Counted from the stretch's first letter, positions 8,886 to 18,087 are shown. The stretch: DNA of 64,000 nt from Variovorax fucosicus (GCF_030316825.1 NZ_JASZYU010000001.1:124001-188000); one strand, 5' to 3'. Translations and numbers: made by a program. Notes: a model not told the origin generated them from the sequence alone.

Positions 8886-8943
8886 TCAGCTGTGCTGGAA
8901 CGTCGCTCGGCGCTTGGCGAGGAAGGCGTCCATGCCTTCCTTC
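8886..8943 (-). pseudogene. C-terminal remnant of an enoyl-CoA hydratase
   Basis: Read on the minus strand, about 18 codons ending at the TGA at 8886-8888 encode [19 protein letters not shown]. This is the usual tail of crotonase-family enoyl-CoA hydratases (EGM-x-AFL-x-KR-x-x-x-F). There is no start and upstream residues do not continue the family, so the body of the gene is gone. It sits 31 bp upstream of a thiolase and downstream of an acyl-CoA dehydrogenase, where a beta-oxidation cluster would carry its hydratase. The remaining part of 8944-9237 shows no gene I can support. Confidence 0.65.
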
Positions 8944-9237
8944 GCCGGGCGAACGTAGAAATGAGGCGTGGACGCAAAAGTGAAGATCAAGTACTGCATC
9001 TACATTTTTTCATCACAGTTCAGCGAGCGCGTCATGGAGCCTGAGATGTCAATCCCTTCGACAAGAGTCGCGACGAAGGGCGCGGCGAGCAAGGATTTGC
9101 CGGCCTCCTCGCCCTGAGCCGGAGCGGGACAGTCAAGAAGAAACGCGTCTTTGTCGCCCCGCCGGATTCGGACTTCCCGCAAGCATTGTCGAAGTAGAGC
9201 CATGGATCTGATCTCTTCTGTGGCTGTTGTTCTCAAC

Positions 9238-11034
9238 TCAAAAGCAATCGTCGTCGATCGCAAGTGCGGGGGACGCACCGTGCAACACCGTCTGTGCGAG
9301 TCCGGGGGCTCGCGTCAGAAAATGCTCGGCAAAAAAGCGCGACGACAACACCTTGGTGCGGTAGAACGCAGCTTCGCCCTGTCCTTGCTCGAGGTATCGT
9401 TGAGCTGCGAGCGCGGCGCGCCCCAGCTGCCAGCCGCCGGCCACGATGCCGAACAACTCGAGAAAGGGCACTGCGCCCACCGAGGCCCGCTTCACGTCGG
9501 CATCGTAAGTCGCGAGCATGTAGTCGGTCGAGGCGACCAGCGCGTCGATCCCGGCGCCCAAACGCTTGCCGATCGCGAGCAGCTGCGGGTCGCCGGACTG
9601 TGCCAATCGTTCCGAGGTTTCGCGCATGCGCTCGACGACCCATTGCATGGTCTGCCCTTTCTCGCGCGCGATCTTTCGGCCGATCAGATCGGCCGCCTGG
9701 ATACCTGTGGTTCCCTCGTAAATCGTGGTAATTCTCGCGTCCCGAAGATGCTGGGCGGCGCCGGTCTCTTCGATGAATCCCATTCCTCCATGTATCTGTA
9801 TGCCGAGCGAAGTGACCTCGATGCCGGTCTCCGTGCACCAAGCCTTCACTACGGGCATCATGAGGTCGACGAATGCCTGACTGCGCGCGCGTTGGGTCGG
9901 TTCTGGATGGCCGCGCGCCGTGTCCATGGACGCTGCCACAACGCCGGCAAGCGAACGCATTGCATCGATCCGACACTTCATTGACATCAGCATCCGGCGC
10001 ACATCGGGATGACGAATGATGGCTACCTTGGAGCCACCCTTGATGCCGATTTCGCTGCCTTGGGTTCGATCTTTGGCGTAGTTCAAAGCCCGCTGGTAGG
10101 CACGCTCAGACAATCCGATGCCTTGCAGGCCAACAGCAAAGCGGGCTTCGTTCATCATCACGAACATGTACTCCAAGCCGCGGTTCTCTTCACCGACCAA
10201 GTACCCCACGGCACCCTTTTTGTCGCCGAAAGCCAGCACCGTCGTCGGGCTGCCACGAATGCCCATCTTGTGTTCGATCGAAACACATCGCACATCGTTG
10301 CGGACGTCGGGCGAGCCGCTGTCATCCAGGATCATCTTGGGCACGACGAACAATGAGATGCCCTTCACCCCTTCAGGTGCGTCGGGAGTGCGCGCCAGCA
10401 CCAGGTGCACGATGTTGTCGGTCATGTCGTGCTCGCCATAAGTGATGAAGATCTTCTGCCCGCGTATGCGGTAGGTCCCATCACTCTGGGCAACTGCGCG
10501 CGTTCGCACAGCTGCGAGGTCAGAGCCGGCTTGTGGTTCGGTAAGGTTCATTGAACCAGTCCATTCACCGCTTACCATCCTGGAAAGGTAGCGCTCCTTC
10601 AGTGCGTCGGAGCCCTTCAGCTCAAGCGCCGCAATGGCGCCGCGCGTGAGCAGCGGACTCAGTGCGAAGGCAATATTCGCGCCGTTCCACATTTCTTCTA
10701 CCAGTGCTGAGACCACCACCGGTAGCCCTTGCCCGCCGTGCTCTCGCGGCGCCGCCAACGCTGTCCAGCCGGCCGCGCAGAACTGCTTGTAGGCGTCGAC
10801 CCACCCCGGCGGGGTAAGTACTTCACCGTCCTGCCACCTCGAACCCGTTGCATCACCCACCGGGTTCAACGGCGACAGCACGCCGGATGCGAATTTGCTC
10901 GCCTCTTCCAACACGGCGGCGACAAGGTCGGGCGTGGCTTCGGCGAAGTCAGGCAAGGCAGCGATTTCGTCAAGATTGGCCAGATCGCTCAGTACGAACT
11001 GCATTTCTCGCAGCGGCGCGGCGTATCCATTCAT
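9238..11034 (-). CDS. Acyl-CoA dehydrogenase, long 600-residue type
   Basis: A 598-residue FAD enzyme of the longer acyl-CoA dehydrogenase group (DmdC-like, with a C-terminal extension), which oxidises an acyl-CoA at C2-C3. The FAD and substrate signature is SMNLTEPQAGSDLAAVRTRA; later come VEHKMGIRGSPTT-like text (IEHKMGIRGSPTT) and QIHGGMGFIEETG. The presumptive catalytic glutamate is in IYEGTTGIQAADLIGRK. The C-terminal about 130 residues form the extension domain. The ATG at 11034 fits family starts. It is followed by a region that has lost a hydratase and precedes the thiolase. The chain specificity is unknown. Confidence 0.92.
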   Translation of the reverse strand: MNGYAAPLREMQFVLSDLANLDEIAALPDFAEATPDLVAAVLEEASKFASGVLSPLNPVGDATGSRWQDGEVLTPPGWVDAYKQFCAAGWTALAAPREHGGQGLPVVVSALVEEMWNGANIAFALSPLLTRGAIAALELKGSDALKERYLSRMVSGEWTGSMNLTEPQAGSDLAAVRTRAVAQSDGTYRIRGQKIFITYGEHDMTDNIVHLVLARTPDAPEGVKGISLFVVPKMILDDSGSPDVRNDVRCVSIEHKMGIRGSPTTVLAFGDKKGAVGYLVGEENRGLEYMFVMMNEARFAVGLQGIGLSERAYQRALNYAKDRTQGSEIGIKGGSKVAIIRHPDVRRMLMSMKCRIDAMRSLAGVVAASMDTARGHPEPTQRARSQAFVDLMMPVVKAWCTETGIEVTSLGIQIHGGMGFIEETGAAQHLRDARITTIYEGTTGIQAADLIGRKIAREKGQTMQWVVERMRETSERLAQSGDPQLLAIGKRLGAGIDALVASTDYMLATYDADVKRASVGAVPFLELFGIVAGGWQLGRAALAAQRYLEQGQGEAAFYRTKVLSSRFFAEHFLTRAPGLAQTVLHGASPALAIDDDCF

Positions 11035-11169
11035 GGTGTTGTCTTCTCTATTTGTGGGTCTCGTCGATGTGTAAGCAGCAGCCGTGGATACCGCCGATCA
11101 ATGAGCCTTCAAGGCGTCGAGAGACATCAACGCGCTGACCGTCCGCCCTCGCCGGCTCATCGCGAGGCT

Positions 11170-11937
11170 CTACCTGGAAGCCATTCGTATCGCCCCGTCC
11201 AGCCGAATCACCTCGCCATTGAGCATCGGGTTCGCGATGATGGACTGGACGAGTTGTGCGTATTCACCGGGGCGGCCCAACCGAGGGGGAAATGGCACCT
11301 GGGTTCCCAACGATTCACGCACCTGCTGCGAAAGGCCCATCAGCATGGGCGTCTCGAAGATGCCCGGCGCAATCGTCATGACGCGAATTCCATATGCGGC
11401 CAGTTCTCGGGCGATAGGCAGGGTCATGCCCACCACGCCGGCCTTCGACGCGGCGTAGGCCGCCTGACCGATTTGCCCGTCGAACGCTGCGACAGAGGCA
11501 GTACAGACAACCACACCACGCTCTCCCCCGGCATCGGGTTCGTTGTGCCGCATGGCCTCGGCCGCGAGTCTGATCGTGTTGAATGTTCCACCCAAGTTGA
11601 CCTGGAGCGCTCGCAGGAAACTCGCCAACGTATGCGGACCCTGCTTTCCGAGAACCTTCTCGCCCGGCGCAACGCCCGCGCAGCAGATCAAGCCATGCAG
11701 GGAACCAAACTCGGAGAGCGACTGACGAACCGCATGCTTCACCGAATCTTCATCGGTGACGTCGGTACGGATGAAACGCGATGTCTCTCCGAGTTCGATC
11801 GCATGGGCCTCGCCGGCCGCATCATCAAGATCCAGCAGCACCACGCCACCGCCATGACCGACGATCATGCGAGCAGTAGCCGCGCCCAAACCGCTGGCTC
11901 CGCCGCTGATGAGAAATGTTTTGCCCTGAATATTCAT
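11170..11937 (-). CDS. SDR dehydrogenase, HSD10-like 3-hydroxyacyl-CoA dehydrogenase
   Basis: A 255-residue short-chain dehydrogenase. The NAD-binding glycine motif is [13 protein letters not shown] at the N-terminus, with an acidic end of beta-2 (LLDLDD) indicating NAD rather than NADP. The catalytic serine is in [13 protein letters not shown] and the Tyr/Lys pair in [13 protein letters not shown]. The segment [19 protein letters not shown] is typical of the HSD10/FabG-like 3-hydroxyacyl-CoA and 2-methyl-3-hydroxybutyryl-CoA dehydrogenases. It lies 56 bp downstream of the Bug receptor and 135 bp upstream of the acyl-CoA dehydrogenase, on the same strand, forming a beta-oxidation set with the thiolase. 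Confidence 0.9.
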   Translation of the reverse strand: MNIQGKTFLISGGASGLGAATARMIVGHGGGVVLLDLDDAAGEAHAIELGETSRFIRTDVTDEDSVKHAVRQSLSEFGSLHGLICCAGVAPGEKVLGKQGPHTLASFLRALQVNLGGTFNTIRLAAEAMRHNEPDAGGERGVVVCTASVAAFDGQIGQAAYAASKAGVVGMTLPIARELAAYGIRVMTIAPGIFETPMLMGLSQQVRESLGTQVPFPPRLGRPGEYAQLVQSIIANPMLNGEVIRLDGAIRMASR

Positions 11938-11993
11938 GCGGATGTGCGTCGAACGCAGTGTGCTTGTCGCGGCCCGAGCATTGGTCGGGTGCG

Positions 11994-12980
11994 TTATTGG
12001 TTGGTGGCGCCCGTCGACCGGACGATATTGCCGTGCTTGAGGTATTCGGCATCCACGAAGTCGCGCGTCTGCGCAAGACTCATCGTGCGCGGAACGGTAC
12101 CGTCCTGCGCCAGAAGCACCTTGAACCCGTCGCTCGCAACGATGGTGTTGACCTCGGCATTGAGTCGCTTCATCACGGCTGGCGGCAGACCCGCCGGGCC
12201 GATCACCGCATACCAGCCTTCGAAACTAAAGCCGGGCACCACGGCGGCGATCGGGGCGACGTTCGGTAGCTGGGGGATGCGTGCCGTACTGGTCACTCCG
12301 AGGACTTTGAGTCGGCCCTGCTTGATCAGCCCCTCGACGCTCGATTGTCCAAAGAAACCGACGTCCACTTGGCCTGAGACCACGTCGGGCAGAGCCGGCG
12401 CGACGCCCTTGTACGGCACGTGCGTCAACTGGAACCCCCCCATGCTCTGCATGAGTTCTCCGACCAGATGCAAGATCGTGCCATTGCCGGACGACGCCAT
12501 GGTCAGAGCGCCTGGCTTCTGCTTGGCCAACGCGATCAGTTGCTCCGCATTGTTGGCGGCGAAATCACTGCGCGCAACCAGCAGCATGGGCGCGGTTCCC
12601 ACCGTGGCGATCGGGGTGGTGTCCTTCTGGGAATCGAACCTGAGATTCTTGTACATGTGCGGGAAGATCACATGGTTCGAACTGACAAGCCCGATCGTGT
12701 AGCCATCCTTCGGCGCACGCACCAGTGCTTCAGTGCCGAGTACGCCGCCGGCTCCCGGGAGGTTGTCGACAAACACCGGTTGACCGAGCGCCACTCCAAG
12801 CCGTTCGGAAAGCCTGCGCGCGACGTTGTCCGTGCTCGAACCCGCAGAGTTGGGCGTGATCAGACGAATTGCCTTGTGCGGATACTCGTCGGCGAGTGCC
12901 CCGAGAGGCGCGAAAGCGGTCAGCGCCAATACGAGCGAGGCGCAGCCGCTGGAAAAGAGTTTCTGAAATTGCGTCAGCAT
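11994..12980 (-). CDS. Bug-family tripartite tricarboxylate transporter receptor
   Basis: A 328-residue periplasmic solute-binding protein. A signal peptide of about 30 residues ends near [11 protein letters not shown]. The mature part has the Bug landmarks: [40 protein letters not shown] and [20 protein letters not shown]. Bug proteins bind carboxylates; many in Burkholderiales are orphans, and no TctA or TctB membrane gene is present here. The start at 12980 has GGAGACAA upstream. It is close to the second Bug protein of the window (42278-43252), sharing long stretches such as [10 protein letters not shown], so the two probably bind related acids. Confidence 0.93.
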   Translation of the reverse strand: MLTQFQKLFSSGCASLVLALTAFAPLGALADEYPHKAIRLITPNSAGSSTDNVARRLSERLGVALGQPVFVDNLPGAGGVLGTEALVRAPKDGYTIGLVSSNHVIFPHMYKNLRFDSQKDTTPIATVGTAPMLLVARSDFAANNAEQLIALAKQKPGALTMASSGNGTILHLVGELMQSMGGFQLTHVPYKGVAPALPDVVSGQVDVGFFGQSSVEGLIKQGRLKVLGVTSTARIPQLPNVAPIAAVVPGFSFEGWYAVIGPAGLPPAVMKRLNAEVNTIVASDGFKVLLAQDGTVPRTMSLAQTRDFVDAEYLKHGNIVRSTGATNQ

Positions 12981-13017
12981 CCGGTTGTCTCCATCATTGT
13001 TTGAATCTCATCAAGCG

Positions 13018-13125
13018 TCAGACCGTCGCGAAAGTGCCCACATCGCTAAGATCGCCGATCTCGGTTTCGTCATAGCCCAATTGGCTCATCACTGCGAAGT
13101 TCCAAGTGTGCAAACGGACAGGCGT
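13018..13125 (-). pseudogene. C-terminal remnant of a CaiB/BaiF family III CoA-transferase
   Basis: On the minus strand the last 35 or so codons before the TGA at 13018-13020 read RTPVRLHTWNFAVMSQLGYD followed by ETEIGDLSDVGTFATV. This matches the tail of family III CoA-transferases, where P-x-RLGEHT is followed by LGY-[DS]-x-x-EI-x-x-L-x-x-x-G. Upstream residues in this frame are not like the family and run into the antisense of the neighbouring receptor gene. It is a stump at the boundary between the LivJ-like receptor and the Bug gene. An intact member of the family lies at 43338-44540. Confidence 0.6.
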
Positions 13126-13217
13126 CCGGGCAAACAGCGATTTGCGATGGAGTTCATCGCGATGCGCGAATCCAGGGCCCTGGGCGCGGTCGCCCTGCTG
13201 CGCCAGGGCATGGTGAC

Positions 13218-14357
13218 TCAGCGCACGAAGCGGCCTTCGGGCGTGACGCGCACCATTTCGATGAAGCGCGAACCGGTGTTGCCGCCGGTCGAGAAATCGA
13301 TGTCCATGCCGGCCAGGCGCAGCCTGAGCGCGCGCAGCGTCGCATGCAGGCGCGCGCGCGTCAGGTCGCGGCCGGTGCGCTTGAGCGCCTCGATCATCAC
13401 CAGCCCGTTCAGGTAGCCCTCGAAGCTGCCGTAACCCACCGGCACCTGCGCGCGTTCCGCCAGCCGGCGGTAGTCGCGCGTGACGGCTTCCACTTCGCCC
13501 CAAGGGTAGGGTGTGACCTGCGAGATGGCCAGCCCGCCCGCCTGTAGGGGTACCACCTTGGCCGTGACCTCGCCCGAGACGATCGACATGCCATAGAACA
13601 TCGGTTTGCTGCCGGCGGCATACATGGCCTTGATCACCTCGCCGCTCACCGTGCCGGCCAGGTACATCAGAACGGCCTGGGGGCGGCTGTCGGCGAGTGT
13701 CTTGCCGGCGGCGGCGACGGTCGAGCCGTCTGACTTCACCGATACCACTGCGGTCGGCGTCAGCTTGTGGGTGGCCATGGCCGCCTCGATCAGCTTCACC
13801 GCCTCGGCGCCGCCCGGAGTGTCCAGGTATGCGATAGCGATCTTGTTCACGCTCACGGTCGTCAGGTGCTCGACCAGGGCCTGCGCCTCACGTGCATTGC
13901 TGGCGCGCACGAAATACGCCGAGCCTGCAACGCGTTCGCGGGCGCTGTCACCCACGCCGTAGCCACCCACGCTGGGGGCGCCGCTCTGCTGCAGCAGCTT
14001 GGCCGCAGCGGCCGTGGTACTGGAACCCACGCAGCCGAAGAACGCGAACACTCGATGGTCAGTCAGCAGCTTGCCGTAGTTTTCCACCGCTTTCTCGGGC
14101 TTCAACTCGTCGTCCAGCGCCACCAGCTTGATCTTGCGGCCGCCGATGCCGCCTTGTTCGTTGACGGCATCGAAGGCCAGCCCGGCGCCGTTGTGGATCA
14201 CCTTGATCTGCGGGCCGACCGGGCCGCTCAGGACGGCCGAACTACCGAGCACGATTTCGCTGTCGCTCACCCCCATCTCGGCGGCCTGCGCCGATGACAA
14301 ACGGGCCAGGCCCGCGGCAATAACCGCCGTCGAGGCGACAAAACTTCTGCGTTGCAT
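13218..14357 (-). CDS. ABC transporter substrate-binding protein, LivJ-like (Peripla_BP_6)
   Basis: A 379-residue periplasmic receptor. It starts with MQRRSFVASTAVIAAGLARL, a twin-arginine-like or Sec signal ending near SSAQAAE. The family opening DSEIVLGSSAVLSGP-x-G and the segment GLAFDAVNEQGGIGGRKIKL identify the branched-chain amino acid / aromatic acid receptors. SKPMFYGMS and GYGSFEGYLNGLVMIEALKR are typical of the C-terminal lobe. No permease or ATPase genes are nearby, so it is an orphan receptor or depends on a distant transporter. The ligand is unknown; its place beside the 2-oxoacid oxidoreductase suggests an amino or aromatic acid. Confidence 0.9.
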   Translation of the reverse strand: MQRRSFVASTAVIAAGLARLSSAQAAEMGVSDSEIVLGSSAVLSGPVGPQIKVIHNGAGLAFDAVNEQGGIGGRKIKLVALDDELKPEKAVENYGKLLTDHRVFAFFGCVGSSTTAAAAKLLQQSGAPSVGGYGVGDSARERVAGSAYFVRASNAREAQALVEHLTTVSVNKIAIAYLDTPGGAEAVKLIEAAMATHKLTPTAVVSVKSDGSTVAAAGKTLADSRPQAVLMYLAGTVSGEVIKAMYAAGSKPMFYGMSIVSGEVTAKVVPLQAGGLAISQVTPYPWGEVEAVTRDYRRLAERAQVPVGYGSFEGYLNGLVMIEALKRTGRDLTRARLHATLRALRLRLAGMDIDFSTGGNTGSRFIEMVRVTPEGRFVR

Positions 14358-14371
14358 AAAGACTCATCCTA

Positions 14372-14397
14372 TTGTTATTTAACAAGTACCAACAAGT
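14372..14397. promoter_or_regulatory. Repeats upstream of the LivJ-like receptor gene
   Basis: Fifteen bp upstream of the receptor start there is TTGTTATTTAACAA (14372-14385, arms TTGTT/AACAA) and a direct repeat AACAAGT at 14381-14387 and 14391-14397, exactly 10 bp apart, one helical turn. The segment is markedly AT-rich against its surroundings. It is a plausible binding site for a regulator or RNA polymerase on the minus strand; the regulator is unknown. Confidence 0.45.
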
Positions 14398-14399
14398 GG

Positions 14400-14531
14400 A
14401 AACGATGGGTGCCACGCGCGCCAGGTAATCGCCGTGCGGCCCGTCGACCAGCAGCGGAATGGTTCCCAACGCATTGATGTCCAGGTACGAACGTTCCAAC
14501 GCGCGCTCACACAGTGGTAGAGGGTGATCAT
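14400..14531 (-). pseudogene. Glutathione S-transferase remnant with deletion and frameshift
   Basis: From the ATG at 14531 the minus strand reads MITLYHCVSAR, 10 of 11 residues identical to the start of the intact GST at 45317 (MITLHHCVSAR). Eleven bases later, in another frame, it continues YLDINALGTIPLLVDG, matching YLEVNPLGTVPMLSDG of the intact protein (residues 42-57). Ninety bases between these points are replaced by eleven, a 79-bp deletion that breaks the frame. Nothing downstream resembles the rest of a GST. It is a dead paralogue inside the first catabolic region. Confidence 0.75.
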
Positions 14532-14576
14532 GAGGAAGATCGTTCCGCAATCAGGGTGCGCGTCACGCAAGACGAC

Positions 14577-17500
14577 TTAGACCTTTTGGACTTCGCGATC
14601 CTGAACCTGCTTAGCCCCGGCTGTAACCGGCTTTCGCAGTTGCTCAAGCAGATAAGCCTCTCGGCTGCGGGCAGCGTCCACGTTCGCTTCCTTCACATGC
14701 CCGTAGCCACGCATGGCTTGCGGCAGCCTCGCGAGTTCCAGAAGAGTTGCAATCTGTTCGGACCGCGCCTCGGCAAGCACCTTGCGCATCTGCCCGAGGA
14801 AACGGCCAGACTCGGCACGCTCGCTGCGGCGCTCCTCGGTGTAGGCAAAGACGTCGAAGACGGTACCCCGCAGGAGCTTGCCCTTGGCGAGCCACCGGAA
14901 CGCAGTGACCAACCAGGGGCCGTAGGCCTTCTTGATCAGACGCCCATTGCCATCGCGCTTGGCCAAGAGCGGCGGAGCCAGGTGGAAGTGCAGCTTGAAG
15001 TCGCCCTCGAACTCGCGGTCAATCCGCTCGAAGAACCCGCTCTCCGTATAGAGGCGGGCCACCTCGTACTCATCCTTGTACGCCATCAACTTGTAGAGAC
15101 TCACGGCGACCTCGCGGGCCACGCGGTCGCTCCCCAATACCGCGTCCTCAAGGGCGGCAATCTCACGAACACGGGCCTCGAAAAGTTGTGCGTACTTTTC
15201 ACTCTGATAGCAGGCAAGCCGCGTCTTTCGATCTGCAATCAGGATGGCCAGAGTCGGTGCGCGCTGCGGCATCAGCATCACCTGCGGCGTGTCCATACCG
15301 GCCGCCGCGCGCACCTTGTCGATTTCCAAGGCAGCTTGCCGTCCCCAGGCAAATGCTGCAGTGTTCATCGCAACGGCGGTGCCGTTGAGTTCAATGGCGC
15401 GCAGCAGCGCTGCCTCCGTAAGGGGAATCCGGCCTGACTGCCACGCGAACCCCAGCATGAAGACGTTCGTCGCCACAGCGTCGCCCAGCAGCTTGGTGGC
15501 GAGGCGCGACGCATCGATCATTGTGGTTTGCTTCACCCCCGACTTCAACTGCTCCAACAGATCTTCGGGGCGACCCTGCCAATCCAGGTTCTTCGTGAAG
15601 CCGCCGGTTGGCGCGACATGAGTATTCACGACCGCGGCAGTTCGCTCCATGCTGGATGCAGCCAGTGCTTCCTTGCCCGCCGCGACCATCAGATCGCAGG
15701 CTAGCAGCAGATCCACCTGCTTCTGGCCGATTCGCGCGCCATGCAGTGCGTCAGGCTGCGCAGCCAAGCGCACATGCGACATCACCGCACCGCCTTTCTG
15801 CGCCAGACCCGCCATGTCCAGGATGATGACGCCCTTGCCTTCGACGTGCGCAGCCATGCCAATGAGCGCACCAATCGTGACCACGCCGGTGCCGCCCACG
15901 CCAGTGATCAGCACGTTGTACGGTTGGTCCAGCGTCGGAATGATGGGCTCGGGTAGATCTGCAGGAAACGCGCTCTGGGATCTGGGAGCCTTGCGAAGGG
16001 CACCGCCCTCGACGGTCACGAAGCTTGGACAGAACCCCTTGACGCAAGAGTAGTCCTTGTTGCATGAGCTCTGATCGATCGTTCGCTTGCGGCCGAGCGG
16101 CGTTTCGAGCGGCACGATGGAGACGCAGTTCGACTGCACACCGCAGTCGCCGCAGCCTTCGCACACTTCCTCGTTGATCACGACGCGCTTCGGCGGATCG
16201 ACCATCTCCTTCTTCTTGCGCCGGCGACGCTTCTCGGCGGCGCAGGTTTGCGCGTAGACGATGACCGACACTCCGGACGTATCCCGCAATTGGCGCTGCA
16301 CCTCGTCGAGTCGGTCACGGTGGCTGACGACCGTTCCAGCGGGCAAGCCGCCCAAGGCTTGCCACGACGCAGGGTCATCGGACACCAAATGCACGTTCTT
16401 GACACCCTCGGCAGCAACCTGCTGCAGGATCTGGATGGCGCTCAGACTTCCTTCGACTGGCTGGCCGCCGGTCATCGCGACTGCGTCATTCGCCAGAATC
16501 TTGTAGGTGATGTTCACGCCCGCGGCGATTGCGGCGCGAAGCGCCAGTGAACCGGAGTGGCTGTAGGTGCCATCGCCGAGGTTCTGGAAGATATGGCCCT
16601 CGGAGGTGAACGGTGCATGACCGATCCAGGCAGCCCCTTCCCCGCCCATCTGCGTGATGTTGCCCGTATTGCGATCCATCCAGGTCGCCATGGCGTGACA
16701 GCCAATCCCTGCACCAGCACGCGAACCCTCAGGGAGCTTGGTCGAGGTGTTGTGCGGGCAGCCCGAGCAGAAGAACGGCAGCCGCTGCGGGAGCGTCGGG
16801 TCGAGGGCTGCGGCGCAGCCGGCGTCGGCCAGAACCGCCGTCGCCGATTGCGGCAGTGCACCGGCGCCGAGCACCTGCAGCAGGCGCTGCGCAATGACTC
16901 TGGCGATCAGGGCCGGCGTGAGTTCGCCGTTCGGAGGCAGTAAAAAGCCGTTCGGTGAGCGGACCCATTCCCCCTCGCCATCCCCCTTGCCGACAACGCG
17001 CGGGCGGGCATCAGCCGGCGCGTTGTAGAGCTGTTCCTTGATCTGCGGCTCGAGCACGCCTCGTTTCTCCTCCACGACGAGGATCTCGGCCAAGCCTTGG
17101 GCAAACTCCGTCACGCAGACAGGTTCGAGCGGCCAACTCATACCGATCTTCAGCAGGCGCAGTCCGAGGGACTTGGCGCCGGCTTCGTCTATGCCGAGCA
17201 AAGACAGGGCTTCACGCGTATCGAGGTAGCTCTTGCCGGTGGTCACGATGCCCAACTTGGCATTCGGAACCTTCCATTCCTGCCGGTTCAATCCGTTCAG
17301 CCGGACGTACTCGAGCACGGCCTGAAGCTTGTCGCGCAGCAGCCGCGCCTCCTGCTCCATCGGAGGATCCGGCCACCGGATCGACAGCGAGCCCGGCTGG
17401 ATCTGCTGGTTGTCCGGCACTATTGTTTCGATCGCCATCGGGTCGATCTCGAAGGACGAGGTGGTCTCGATGGTTTCGCTGACGGCCTTGAAGCCGATCC

Positions 17501-18083
17501 AGCAGCCCGAGTAGCGCGACATCGCCCAGCCGTGCAGACCGAACTCCAGGAATTCGCGTACACCCGAAGGGTTGAGCACGGGGATCGCGGCGGCGATGAA
17601 GGCCTGTTCACTCTGATGCGGCAGGGTCGATGACTTGCACGTATGGTCGTCGCCGGCGATCGCCAACACACCGCCGAACCTGGACGTCCCCGCGATGTTC
17701 GCGTGCTTGAAGACGTCGCCGCTGCGGTCCACGCCCGGACCTTTGCCGTACCACATGGCGAACACGCCATCCACCGTGGCCTTCGGATCCATGCCGGTCA
17801 TCTGCGAACCCCATACCGAGGTAGCGGCAAGCTCTTCGTTGAGGCCGGGGTTGAAGGTGACCTTGCTCTGTTCGAGGAGCTTTTTTGCCTTCCAGAGTTC
17901 TTGGTCAACGGAGCCGAGCGGTGATCCGCGGTAGCCAGAGACGAAGCCGCCTGTCTTCAGGCCCGCCGCTTCGTCGCGTGCCTTCTGCACCATCAGCAGA
18001 CGCACAAGCGCCTGCGTACCCGTCATGAACACGCGGCCCTTCGGCAACTCGTACTTGTCGTTGAGGGAAACGGTGGTGCTCAT
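14577..18083 (-). CDS. Fused indolepyruvate/2-oxoacid:ferredoxin oxidoreductase
   Basis: A 1168-residue single-chain relative of IorA+IorB, which decarboxylates aryl- or branched 2-oxoacids to acyl-CoA, passing electrons to ferredoxin. In order: the pyrimidine-binding domain with SGYRGSPLGSVD; the TPP domain with the cysteines of FFCSGCPHNTS and IGCHAMATWMD; a ferredoxin-like segment CEGCGDCGVQSNC plus CVKGFCPSF; the gamma domain with GVGGTGVVTIGALIGMAA and DMAGLAQKGGAV; then a C-terminal domain of about 200 residues usual in the Burkholderiales type. I use the ATG at 18083 (MSTTVSLNDKYE), preceded by GAGG. It starts 4 bp after the stop of a truncated Bug gene and may be translated by coupling. 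The substrate is uncertain. Confidence 0.92.
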   Translation of the reverse strand: MSTTVSLNDKYELPKGRVFMTGTQALVRLLMVQKARDEAAGLKTGGFVSGYRGSPLGSVDQELWKAKKLLEQSKVTFNPGLNEELAATSVWGSQMTGMDPKATVDGVFAMWYGKGPGVDRSGDVFKHANIAGTSRFGGVLAIAGDDHTCKSSTLPHQSEQAFIAAAIPVLNPSGVREFLEFGLHGWAMSRYSGCWIGFKAVSETIETTSSFEIDPMAIETIVPDNQQIQPGSLSIRWPDPPMEQEARLLRDKLQAVLEYVRLNGLNRQEWKVPNAKLGIVTTGKSYLDTREALSLLGIDEAGAKSLGLRLLKIGMSWPLEPVCVTEFAQGLAEILVVEEKRGVLEPQIKEQLYNAPADARPRVVGKGDGEGEWVRSPNGFLLPPNGELTPALIARVIAQRLLQVLGAGALPQSATAVLADAGCAAALDPTLPQRLPFFCSGCPHNTSTKLPEGSRAGAGIGCHAMATWMDRNTGNITQMGGEGAAWIGHAPFTSEGHIFQNLGDGTYSHSGSLALRAAIAAGVNITYKILANDAVAMTGGQPVEGSLSAIQILQQVAAEGVKNVHLVSDDPASWQALGGLPAGTVVSHRDRLDEVQRQLRDTSGVSVIVYAQTCAAEKRRRRKKKEMVDPPKRVVINEEVCEGCGDCGVQSNCVSIVPLETPLGRKRTIDQSSCNKDYSCVKGFCPSFVTVEGGALRKAPRSQSAFPADLPEPIIPTLDQPYNVLITGVGGTGVVTIGALIGMAAHVEGKGVIILDMAGLAQKGGAVMSHVRLAAQPDALHGARIGQKQVDLLLACDLMVAAGKEALAASSMERTAAVVNTHVAPTGGFTKNLDWQGRPEDLLEQLKSGVKQTTMIDASRLATKLLGDAVATNVFMLGFAWQSGRIPLTEAALLRAIELNGTAVAMNTAAFAWGRQAALEIDKVRAAAGMDTPQVMLMPQRAPTLAILIADRKTRLACYQSEKYAQLFEARVREIAALEDAVLGSDRVAREVAVSLYKLMAYKDEYEVARLYTESGFFERIDREFEGDFKLHFHLAPPLLAKRDGNGRLIKKAYGPWLVTAFRWLAKGKLLRGTVFDVFAYTEERRSERAESGRFLGQMRKVLAEARSEQIATLLELARLPQAMRGYGHVKEANVDAARSREAYLLEQLRKPVTAGAKQVQDREVQKV

Positions 18084-18087
18084 GCCT

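Noticed and set aside
9000..9278. A 92-codon minus-strand frame between the acyl-CoA dehydrogenase and the hydratase remnant
   Set aside because: It starts inside the dehydrogenase gene in another frame, lacks a convincing ribosome site and matches no family I know.
10729..12702. A 657-codon plus-strand frame opposite the acyl-CoA dehydrogenase, SDR and Bug genes
   Set aside because: No domain recognisable; it spans three real minus-strand genes and their gaps.
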